Source of the DNA: JAAFHS01 sp043751715
GTDB taxonomy: Bacteria; Pseudomonadota; Alphaproteobacteria; Rhodobacterales; Rhodobacteraceae
Assembly: GCA_043751715.1 (NCBI GenBank)
Contig: JAYUZO010000067.1
Coordinates: forward strand, 1 to 7,325
Length of the DNA stretch: 7,325 nucleotides
Reading direction: 5' to 3'
In this document: positions 1 through 5,064 of the stretch, piece after piece
Layout of the letters: each line of letters opens with the position of its first letter
Position numbering within the stretch: position 1 is the stretch's first letter
Notes under the pieces: model-generated
Told to the model about the DNA's origin: nothing
Seen by the model: only the letters and a program-made list of their open reading frames with translations
The model's database searches: none
Program-made: the position numbers and the translations under genes

Positions 1-15
1 GGCAGATTTGCAGGT

Positions 16-1722
16 TCAGCCTTTGATCAGGCCCATCGATTCAAGCTTCAAAATCACCTGATGCGCGCAGTGGTCAACATCCACGTTTTCGGTATCAACC
101 ACCAGTTCGGCCTTGGTGGGCGCTTCATAGGGGTCTGAAATTCCGGTGAATTCCTTGATCTTGCCCTCGCGTGCCAGCTTGTACAGCCCCTTGCGATCAC
201 GCCGTTCGCATTCATCAATGCTGGTTGCCACATGCACCTCGATGAACGCGCCAAAGGATTCCACCATTTCGCGCACCGCACGCCGGGTGGCGGTATAGGG
301 GGCGATCGGCGCACAGATCGCGATGCCGCCGTTCTTGGTGATTTCCGACGCCACATAGCCGATCCGCTTGATATTCAGATCGCGGTGTTCCTTGGAAAAC
401 CCCAGCTCCGACGACAGATGCTTGCGCACCACATCTCCGTCCAGCAGCGTGACCGGACGCCCGCCCATTTCCATCAGTTTCACCATCAGCGCGTTGGCGA
501 TGGTCGATTTTCCGCTGCCCGACAGGCCGGTGAAAAACACGGTAAAGCCCTGCTTGCTGCGCGCAGGCGAGGTTTTGCGCAGTTCTGTCACCACTTCGGG
601 GAACGAAAACCATTCGGGAATATCAATGCCTTCACGCAACCGCCGCCGCAGTTCGGTACCGGAAATATCCAGCACGGTGCCGCCTTCCGGCACTTCGTTG
701 GCCGGGTAATATTGCGCCTTTTCCTGCACATAGACCATGTGCTTGAAATCAACCATGGTCACGCCGATTTCGGCCTCGTGTTCCTTGAACAGGGTCTGCG
801 CATCATAGGGGCCATAGAAATCAACGCCCTGCGAGTTTTTGCCCGGCCCGGCATGATCACGCCCCACAATGAAATGCGTGCAGCCGTGGTTCTTGCGGAT
901 CAGGCCGTGCCAGACCGCCTCTCGCGGGCCAGCCATCCGCATGGCCAGGTTCAAAAGGCTCATCGTGGTGGTGGATTGCGGGTATTGGCCCAGCACCGCC
1001 TCATAGCAGCGCACGCGGGTGAAATGGTCCACATCGCCGGGTTTGGTCATGCCCACCACCGGGTGGATCATCAGGTTCGCCTGTGCTTCGCGCGCGGCGC
1101 GGAACGTCAGTTCCTGATGCGCGCGGTGCAGGGGGTTGCGGGTTTGAAACGCCACGATCTTGCGCCAGCCAACCTTGCGGAAAAACGCGCGCAACTCGTT
1201 GGGCGTATCGCGGCGCGATTTGAAATCATAATGCACGGGCTGCTGGATGCCAGTAATTGGCCCGCCAAGGTAAACCGGGCCTGCTGTGTTGTGCAGATAG
1301 TTCACGGCGGGATGCGCCAGATCATCAGCGCCAAACACCTTGGCCGCCTCATTCGCCTTGTTGGGCACCCATTTGTCGGTGATCGACAGGATCGCCAGGA
1401 TCACGCCCTCGCTGTCACGCAGGGCGATGTCCTGACCGGGTGCGACGGTCTCGGCGAATTTTTCAGAGATATCCAGCGTGATCGGGATCGGCCACAGGTG
1501 CCCATCGGCGGTGCGCATGTTTTCGACGGTGCCGTTATAATCAGCCTCGGACTGAAAGCCCTTCAGCGGGTTGAAACCGCCGTTCATCAGCAGTTCCAGA
1601 TCGCAGACCTGCCGCGCGGTTAGATCCCAGGATGGCAAAGCACCCGCCTCATGCTTCAGTTTCTGGGCGGAATCGTGGGAAACATAAAGCTCCGAGATCG
1701 GGGCGTGGACGGTAAGCGACAT
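16..1722 (-). CDS. sat: Bifunctional sulfate adenylyltransferase / adenylylsulfate kinase
   Basis: This 568-aa fusion catalyses the two cytoplasmic steps of sulfate activation: ATP plus sulfate to APS, then APS to PAPS. The sulfurylase half comes first: QTRNPLHRAH at residues 193-202 is the nucleotide-binding QxRNPxHxxH motif, and GRDHAGPG at 287-294 is the second signature. The APS kinase half starts near residue 392, with a P-loop GLSGSGKS at 399-406, DGD at 428-430 and FTGISDPYE at 525-533. The frame is open for 102 further codons upstream, but that extension does not look like protein. I chose the ATG at 1722 because GAAGG lies 8 nt before it; an in-frame ATG at 1737 has no such site. Where many APS kinases have SPxR around the phosphorylated serine, this one reads A-P-Y-T (474-477), probably a subfamily variant. 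It lies downstream of trxB on the same strand but 262 bp away, so probably has its own promoter. Confidence 0.96.
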   Translation of the reverse strand: MSLTVHAPISELYVSHDSAQKLKHEAGALPSWDLTARQVCDLELLMNGGFNPLKGFQSEADYNGTVENMRTADGHLWPIPITLDISEKFAETVAPGQDIALRDSEGVILAILSITDKWVPNKANEAAKVFGADDLAHPAVNYLHNTAGPVYLGGPITGIQQPVHYDFKSRRDTPNELRAFFRKVGWRKIVAFQTRNPLHRAHQELTFRAAREAQANLMIHPVVGMTKPGDVDHFTRVRCYEAVLGQYPQSTTTMSLLNLAMRMAGPREAVWHGLIRKNHGCTHFIVGRDHAGPGKNSQGVDFYGPYDAQTLFKEHEAEIGVTMVDFKHMVYVQEKAQYYPANEVPEGGTVLDISGTELRRRLREGIDIPEWFSFPEVVTELRKTSPARSKQGFTVFFTGLSGSGKSTIANALMVKLMEMGGRPVTLLDGDVVRKHLSSELGFSKEHRDLNIKRIGYVASEITKNGGIAICAPIAPYTATRRAVREMVESFGAFIEVHVATSIDECERRDRKGLYKLAREGKIKEFTGISDPYEAPTKAELVVDTENVDVDHCAHQVILKLESMGLIKG

Positions 1723-1745
1723 CTGGTTTGCCTTCATGCTGCTGC

Positions 1746-1776
1746 GGCGGGGTTTATTGCCCGCCATTCGGGCGGG
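1746..1776 (-). promoter_or_regulatory. Alternative hairpins in the sat leader
   Basis: On the minus strand CCCGCC (1776-1771) and GGCGGG (1765-1760) form a 6-bp stem with loop CGAAT. The same GGCGGG can instead pair with CCCGCC inside 1752-1746 further downstream. The two stems exclude each other and lie 24-54 nt before the chosen sat start. No run of T follows either one, so a classic terminator is not seen. Whether the switch has any role is unknown. Confidence 0.35.
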
Positions 1777-1806
1777 GCTGTAGCGCGCGAAGGGGGCGAA
1801 ACTCAA
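1777..1806 (-). promoter_or_regulatory. Weak candidate sat promoter
   Basis: Reading the minus strand, TTGAGT (1806-1801) is followed after 18 nt by TACAGC (1782-1777), or after 17 nt by CTACAG. The first box matches 4 of 6 consensus positions and the second 3 of 6. A start near 1771 would give a leader of about 50 nt that contains the hairpin at 1760-1776. The match is poor and is offered only because no better pair was found before the gene. Confidence 0.22.
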
Positions 1807-1905
1807 GCAAAGACGGTATTTTGCGGTGAAAAAGGGTAAAAGTGGCGCGGGAAGGTCGCAGGGTGGGAAGGTGTTCCGGTGATGGGTGCGGATCAGGACA
1901 AGCGT

Positions 1906-1979
1906 CCGCTTATCATTGCCTTGCGGGCGTTGGTCCCTTGTGCCGCAGCAAAGGGCGCCCGAAGAGCAGCGATAAGCGG
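1906..1979. other. 74-nt long hairpin behind trxB; possible terminator or mRNA 3'-end structure
   Basis: CCGCTTATC (1906-1914) and GATAAGCGG (1971-1979) are perfectly complementary, and the bases between keep pairing: 1916-1922 with 1962-1969 (one bulge, one T-G pair), 1924-1929 with 1956-1961, 1935-1939 with 1951-1955, and 1941-1943 with 1948-1950 around a CGCA loop. That is about 30 base pairs in 74 nt. It begins 5 nt after the trxB stop codon, where a terminator or 3'-protecting stem would sit. No T-run follows on either strand, so intrinsic termination is uncertain. A palindromic repeat element is the main alternative. Confidence 0.6.
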
Positions 1980-1984
1980 TTGTT

Positions 1985-2923
1985 TCAATGCCCCGCCAGA
2001 AACTTTTCCGCATCCAGTGCCGCCATGCAGCCCATGCCGGCACTCGTCACCGCTTGCCGGTAGATATGATCCGTCAGATCACCTGCCGCGAACACGCCCG
2101 GAATGGCCGTGCGGGTACTGCCCGCCTCGACCTGCACATAGCCGCCGTTGTGCAGCGGCAGCTGATCCTTGACCAGTTCGGACGCAGGCGCATGGCCGAT
2201 GGCCACAAAGAACCCTGCACAGGGCACATCATGCTCCTCACCCGTCAGCACGTTGCGCGCGCGCACCGCCGTTACACCCAGCGGGGCCGCATCACCCAGC
2301 ACTTCGGTCACTTCGTGGTTCCACAGCATGGTGATCTTGGGGTGTTTGAACAGCCGGTCCTGCATGATCTTTTCGGCGCGCAAGGTATCGCGCCGGTGGA
2401 TCAGCGTCACCTTGCTGGCAAAGTTCGTCAGAAACAGCGCCTCTTCCACTGCCGTATTGCCCCCGCCAATCACCACGATCTCCTTACCCCGGTAAAAGAA
2501 CCCATCGCAGGTCGCACAGGCCGATACGCCAAAGCCCTTGAATTTCTCCTCCGACGGCAGCCCCAGCCATTTGGCCTGCGCACCCGTGGCCAAAATCACC
2601 GCATCGGCCGTAAAGGTGGTGCCGCTATCGGCATGTGCCACAAAGGGGCGCTGCGACAGGTCCAATGACGAGATGTAATCGGAAATCACCTCAGCCCCCA
2701 TCGCCTCGGCATGGGCCTGCATCCGCACCATCAGATCAGGGCCCTGCACATGCGTATCGCCCGGCCAGTTTTCAACTTCGGTCGTGATGGTCAATTGCCC
2801 GCCGGGTTGCAGGCCCTGAACAAGGATCGGGTTCAGCATGGCGCGGGCAGAATAGACAGCTGCGGTATAGCCCGCCGGGCCAGAACCAATGATCAGAACC
2901 CGTGTGTGCCGTGTGTCGCCCAT
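1985..2923 (-). CDS. trxB: Thioredoxin-disulfide reductase (TrxB)
   Basis: This 312-aa flavoprotein uses NADPH to reduce thioredoxin in the cytoplasm; the length is normal for the low-molecular-weight bacterial type. It has an FAD-binding GSGPAG at residues 13-18, the redox-active CATCD at 136-140 (Cys136 and Cys139), an NADPH-binding GGGNTA at 153-158 with HRRD at 176-179, and the second FAD motif FAAGD at 278-282. The frame is open for 95 more codons upstream. I chose the ATG at 2923 because the protein then begins MGDTRHTRVLIIG, as related TrxB proteins do, with a G-rich stretch 5-10 nt before it; an ATG four codons upstream (2935) is possible. It diverges from the Lrp/AsnC-family gene, and a long hairpin begins 5 nt after its stop. 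Confidence 0.97.
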   Translation of the reverse strand: MGDTRHTRVLIIGSGPAGYTAAVYSARAMLNPILVQGLQPGGQLTITTEVENWPGDTHVQGPDLMVRMQAHAEAMGAEVISDYISSLDLSQRPFVAHADSGTTFTADAVILATGAQAKWLGLPSEEKFKGFGVSACATCDGFFYRGKEIVVIGGGNTAVEEALFLTNFASKVTLIHRRDTLRAEKIMQDRLFKHPKITMLWNHEVTEVLGDAAPLGVTAVRARNVLTGEEHDVPCAGFFVAIGHAPASELVKDQLPLHNGGYVQVEAGSTRTAIPGVFAAGDLTDHIYRQAVTSAGMGCMAALDAEKFLAGH

Positions 2924-3021
2924 AACCGCCCCCATGCTTGCAGGCGTGATATAGCCATGGATGCCGGGGGCGGAAAGCCCCTGCATGGCGGGGATGTGCG
3001 GGCTGCATGTGTTTCTAAATG

Positions 3022-3050
3022 TTGCGCAGTTATGAAATATTATTGCCCAA
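3022..3050. promoter_or_regulatory. 29-bp imperfect palindrome, candidate Lrp/AsnC operator
   Basis: The arms TTGCGCAGTTAT (3022-3033) and ATTATTGCCCAA (3039-3050) are complementary at 9 of 12 positions around the AT-rich centre GAAAT. It lies between the divergent trxB and lrp-like genes and overlaps the -35 of the candidate lrp-like promoter. Lrp/AsnC proteins bind imperfect dyads with AT-rich centres and often repress their own genes, so autoregulation is the natural inference. Binding is not shown by the sequence. Confidence 0.5.
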
Positions 3051-3071
3051 ACGGGGGCGGGCGCATACATT
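3043..3071 (+). promoter_or_regulatory. Candidate promoter of the Lrp/AsnC-family gene
   Basis: TTGCCC (3043-3048) and TACATT (3066-3071) are separated by 17 nt; each matches the housekeeping consensus at 4 of 6 positions. A start near 3078 would give a leader of about 20 nt before the ATG at 3097. The -35 lies inside the right arm of the 29-bp palindrome. Confidence 0.45.
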
Positions 3072-3096
3072 CCGGCCGGAATTGCAGGGGGCGCAG

Positions 3097-3597
3097 ATGG
3101 CCGGACACAGACTTGACCCGATTGATCGCCAGATTCTGGCGGAACTTCAGGCTGACGGGCGCATGACGAATGTGGAACTGGCGCGGCGTGTGGGCATTTC
3201 CGCGCCACCCTGCCTGCGCCGGGTGCGCACGCTGGAGGAAGCGGGTTATATCAAGGGCTATCACGCCGATATCGACGCGCGCGAACTGGGGTTTGAGGTG
3301 CAGGTTTTTGCCATGGTGCGGCTGCAAAGCCAGGCCGAGCGTGATCTTTCGGCGTTTGAGGCACATTGCCGCGCGCTGCCGCTGGTTCGGGAATGCCATA
3401 TGCTGAACGGCGAAATTGATTTCATCCTGAAATGCGTGGCACCTGATCTGTCAACGTTCCAGACGTTTCTGACCGAACAGCTGACCTCGGCGGCGAATGT
3501 GGCAAGCGTCAAGACCAGCCTTGTGATCCGCTGTGCCAAGGATGAACCGGGGTTAAGCTTTGAGGTGCTGGAGGCGCGGCTGGCCAAGAACGCCTGA
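3097..3597 (+). CDS. Lrp/AsnC family transcriptional regulator
   Basis: This 166-aa protein has the two-domain plan of the feast/famine regulators. Residues 7-50 form the winged helix-turn-helix (LDPIDRQIL start, then TNVELARRVGISAPPCLRRV), and residues 68-145 form the RAM/AsnC effector and oligomerisation domain. It probably binds DNA as a dimer or higher oligomer and senses an amino acid, but the effector cannot be read from the sequence. The ATG at 3097 has AGGGGG (3086-3091) 5 nt before it; an open extension of 26 codons upstream covers the promoter and is not protein-like. It diverges from trxB across 173 bp holding a candidate operator, and regulation of itself, and perhaps of trxB, is plausible. 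The same divergent lrp/trxB pairing is known in E. coli, but orthology to E. coli Lrp is not established here. Confidence 0.93.
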   Translation: MAGHRLDPIDRQILAELQADGRMTNVELARRVGISAPPCLRRVRTLEEAGYIKGYHADIDARELGFEVQVFAMVRLQSQAERDLSAFEAHCRALPLVRECHMLNGEIDFILKCVAPDLSTFQTFLTEQLTSAANVASVKTSLVIRCAKDEPGLSFEVLEARLAKNA

Positions 3598-3608
3598 AAG
3601 TTTTCAAG

Positions 3609-3770
3609 ATCGCGGGGCTTATAGATGCAGATAGGCGGCCCATTCGCGGTGCCTTCAGAGGGTGCACCAGGGCCGCCTTACCGAGCATCAATCCCAAGGG
3701 TCAACCTTTGCCGGGTTGATCCCAGACGATGCGGGCAAGCGGGCCTTGGCACCATCGCGGGCTACAGATG
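3609..3770. repeat. Pair of imperfect direct repeats flanking the RNA-rich stretch
   Basis: ATCGCGGGGCTTATAGATG (3609-3627) and ATCGCGGGCTACAGATG (3754-3770) are the same sequence apart from two single-base gaps and one substitution. The starts of the copies are 145 bp apart. One copy lies in the 5' part of the candidate minus-strand RNA and the other just past its predicted base. They could be a duplication, binding sites, or alternative pairing partners for the GGGC at 3638-3641. Confidence 0.5.
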
Positions 3771-3779
3771 TAACTCTGC
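3627..3779 (-). ncRNA. Candidate rod-shaped noncoding RNA (6S-like architecture)
   Basis: Read on the minus strand, this segment can fold into one continuous rod of about 41 base pairs. The pairs, from base to tip, are 3779-3775 with 3631-3627, 3762-3758 with 3642-3638, 3754-3748 with 3653-3647, 3745-3742 with 3674-3671, 3739-3734 with 3682-3677, 3732-3728 with 3689-3685, and a terminal stem 3723-3714 with 3706-3698. A large asymmetric bubble (2 by 17 nt) sits mid-rod. Several pairs are G-U on this strand and would be A-C mismatches on the other, which favours the minus strand. A promoter upstream predicts a start at 3779, the first paired base. A rod of this size with a central bubble is the plan of 6S RNA, but I cannot match the primary sequence to a family. 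A competing 9-bp stem exists at 3633-3678, and no clear terminator was found. Confidence 0.5.
3633..3678. other. Strong GC-rich hairpin, possible terminator between convergent units
   Basis: AGGCGGCCC (3633-3641) and GGGCCGCCT (3670-3678) are perfectly complementary, and inside them GGTGC (3648-3652) pairs with GCACC (3664-3668). It lies 36 bp after the stop of the Lrp/AsnC gene. On the minus strand it is followed by ATCTGCATCTAT, a weakly T-containing stretch, so it could end the candidate RNA or the regulator transcript. It competes with the rod fold for the same bases. Confidence 0.45.
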
Positions 3780-3785
3780 GGAATT

Positions 3786-3814
3786 AAGATGCCTTACTGC
3801 GGTTGGCGTGTCAA
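3786..3814 (-). promoter_or_regulatory. Candidate promoter of the minus-strand RNA
   Basis: On the minus strand a perfect TTGACA (3814-3809) is followed after 17 nt by CATCTT (3791-3786), which keeps the conserved second A and final T of the -10 box. No coding start follows on this strand, since the next minus-strand gene is trxB, beyond the plus-strand regulator. The predicted start, about 7 nt on, falls at 3779, the first base of the rod-shaped structure. Confidence 0.5.
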
Positions 3815-3828
3815 AATCTGGGCGCATC

Positions 3829-3888
3829 GGCCCCAATGTTTGGAAACGGTCCGGGCAATCCAAACCTATTGTCCGGCCATGCATGGCC
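3829..3888. other. Hairpin plus 14-bp perfect palindrome
   Basis: CAATGTTTGG (3834-3843) pairs with CCAAAC (3860-3865) and ATTG (3868-3871), a 10-bp stem with a two-base bulge. GGCC repeats flank it at 3829-3832 and 3875-3878. GGCCATGCATGGCC (3875-3888) is a perfect 14-bp palindrome. The block lies between the stop of the 47-aa gene and the candidate RNA promoter, so it may be the small gene's 3' structure or a protein-binding site upstream of that promoter. Confidence 0.4.
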
Positions 3889-3921
3889 AGTGGTGCCCAA
3901 ACAGGGCGCAACATGGCCGAA

Positions 3922-4065
3922 TCAGCGCGCGGCGATGGCGGCTTTTGGGGCCACACTGCGCAGGGCCAACGGTTTGCGACGCTGGTCACGGGTCCATGGC
4001 ATGGCGGCGGTGGGGGTTTCAGCGGCGGCAATGACAGATTTCAGCCAACGGCGTTGCGGTTTCAT
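3922..4065 (-). CDS. Small basic conserved-type protein, 47 aa, function unknown
   Basis: This short gene encodes a basic peptide that starts MKPQRRWLKSVI and has a second basic run, TRDQRRK, at residues 25-31. The ATG at 4065 has AAGGA (4078-4074) 8 nt upstream, a very good ribosome-binding site, and the codons are GC-rich at third positions like the neighbours. The N-terminal pattern K-P-Q-R-R-W-L-K-S-V resembles short hypothetical proteins I associate with Rhodobacteraceae genomes, but I cannot name a family. It has no signal peptide or membrane segment; with eleven Lys/Arg and only two acidic residues it could bind nucleic acid or acidic surfaces, which is speculation. It lies 246 bp after pgeF on the same strand, so it is probably transcribed separately. 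A longer overlapping frame at 3762-4031 lacks these signs. Confidence 0.72.
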   Translation of the reverse strand: MKPQRRWLKSVIAAAETPTAAMPWTRDQRRKPLALRSVAPKAAIAAR

Positions 4066-4213
4066 GGGCGCAGTCCTTTCGAATCTTCACAGCGGTGTTT
4101 CCGTGTTGGGAACAATCTGACCGGTGAATGCGGCACTGTTTTGGCAAGGCCTAAAAATCTGCAGCGATCCTGCACTTTTCCAGCGCGTGAATGTGGCAGA
4201 GGCCGCGACCTGT

Positions 4214-4238
4214 GATTGTTCGAATTTTAGCGACAATC
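4214..4238. promoter_or_regulatory. Inverted repeat GATTGT-N13-ACAATC
   Basis: A perfect 6-bp inverted repeat (4214-4219 and 4233-4238) encloses a 13-bp AT-rich centre in the gap between pgeF and the 47-aa gene. It lies about 150 bp before the small gene's start. The size and AT-rich centre suit a dimeric regulator site, but it matches no operator I can name; a weak transcript hairpin is the alternative. Confidence 0.3.
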
Positions 4239-4269
4239 GCGGTGGTTTGGGGCTGACCGTGGCCAAACT

Positions 4270-4299
4270 TGCGGCAAATACATGGCACGTCCGGCCGCA
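4270..4299 (-). terminator. Weak candidate terminator after pgeF
   Basis: TGCGGC (4270-4275) and GCCGCA (4294-4299) can form a 6-bp stem with an 18-nt loop, 12 nt past the pgeF stop. On the minus strand it is followed by AGTTTGG rather than a real T-run. It may mark the end of the lgt operon, but the call is weak. Confidence 0.25.
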
Positions 4300-4311
4300 G
4301 GCACGCCTTAA

Positions 4312-5064
4312 TTACAGGCGGATCACCGAGATCAGGCGGCCATAGTCGGCCTCACCCAGATGGGTGGTGCGGCGAAAGGAAAAGAATCGATCAGCATCGC
4401 CGTAGGTGCAATGCCCGGTCCATTCGGCCTGCCCAACGCCCGCGTCCCGCAGTTGGGCAAGGCCAAAGGCGGGCAGGTTGAACAGGGCGCGGTCACCTTT
4501 GCCGCCGCTGAAATAGCGGGCATTGCCGGGGTCATCATCCAGAAACCCCTGCAGGAATTCGGGGCCAACCTCATAGGCGGCCTGACTGATGCAGGGGCCG
4601 ATGACAGCGTGGATATGGGCACGGTGCGCGCCCAGACCCTCCATCGCGGCCACGGTGGCCTGCAGCACGCCATCCTTGGTGCCGCGCCACCCGGCATGGG
4701 CGGCCCCAATCACCCCGGCAATCGCATCGTGAAACAGCACAGGCTGGCAATCAGCCGTCAGAATGCCAAGCGCCAGACCGGGCGTGGCGGTGACCATGGC
4801 ATCAACCTGCGGGCGCAGGGGCATGGGCCCGGATACAGCCACAACACTGGCGGAATGCACCTGATGCACCGACAACAGATGATCGGTCGCAACGCCCATG
4901 GCATCAGCCACGCGGTCCCGGTTGATTTGTACGGCGTCTGTCATGTCTGTCGACCCCGGCCCGCAGTTCAGCCCGGCAAAGATACCGGATGACGCGCCGC
5001 CCTTGCGGGTAAAGAACCCGTGGCGCGTGGTCAGCAGGGGTGATGTGATGATCTCCAGTGTCAT
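4312..5064 (-). CDS. pgeF: Peptidoglycan editing factor PgeF (YfiH/laccase-domain family)
   Basis: This 250-aa protein belongs to the YfiH/DUF152 family, whose E. coli member removes wrongly incorporated amino acids from peptidoglycan precursors in the cytoplasm; relatives have been reported as metal-dependent purine-nucleoside enzymes or polyphenol oxidases. The metal-binding triad is visible as His70 in SVHQVHS, Cys106 in TADCQP and His123 in AAHAGWRGT. The family segment GPCI follows at 156-159, with a late CTY at 219-221. Length is normal and the frame intact. Its ATG overlaps the stop of the methyltransferase gene as ATGA, so translation is probably coupled. It is the last gene of the lgt operon. 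Which of the reported activities is physiological cannot be read here. Confidence 0.94.
   Translation of the reverse strand: MTLEIITSPLLTTRHGFFTRKGGASSGIFAGLNCGPGSTDMTDAVQINRDRVADAMGVATDHLLSVHQVHSASVVAVSGPMPLRPQVDAMVTATPGLALGILTADCQPVLFHDAIAGVIGAAHAGWRGTKDGVLQATVAAMEGLGAHRAHIHAVIGPCISQAAYEVGPEFLQGFLDDDPGNARYFSGGKGDRALFNLPAFGLAQLRDAGVGQAEWTGHCTYGDADRFFSFRRTTHLGEADYGRLISVIRL

Noticed and set aside
232..1623. Long plus-strand open frame of 463 codons
   Set aside because: It is antisense to the well-supported sat gene and rich in His, Arg and Gln, as reverse-strand shadows of GC-rich genes are; no domain is recognisable.
3595..3606. TGAAAGTTTTCA palindrome over the stop of the Lrp/AsnC gene as a terminator
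   Set aside because: The stem is AT-rich and very short, with no T-run after it; too weak to call.
3598..3921. tmRNA, RNase P RNA or SRP RNA in the noncoding stretch
   Set aside because: The hallmark segments (tmRNA tag frame, RNase P GAGGAAAGTCC block, SRP GGAAGGAAGCA-type loop) are absent on both strands.
3762..4031. Minus-strand open frame of 89 codons
   Set aside because: It overlaps the 47-aa gene in another frame, is dominated by proline runs and has no good ribosome-binding site, unlike the 47-aa gene.
3625..4215. Plus-strand open frame of 196 codons in the gene-poor stretch
   Set aside because: No ribosome-binding site, irregular Cys/Arg/Pro-rich composition and no motif; it crosses the structured RNA segment and runs antisense to the better-supported 47-aa gene.
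4124..4345. Plus-strand open frame of 73 codons
   Set aside because: Overlaps the pgeF 3' end in antisense and has no recognisable start signal or motif.
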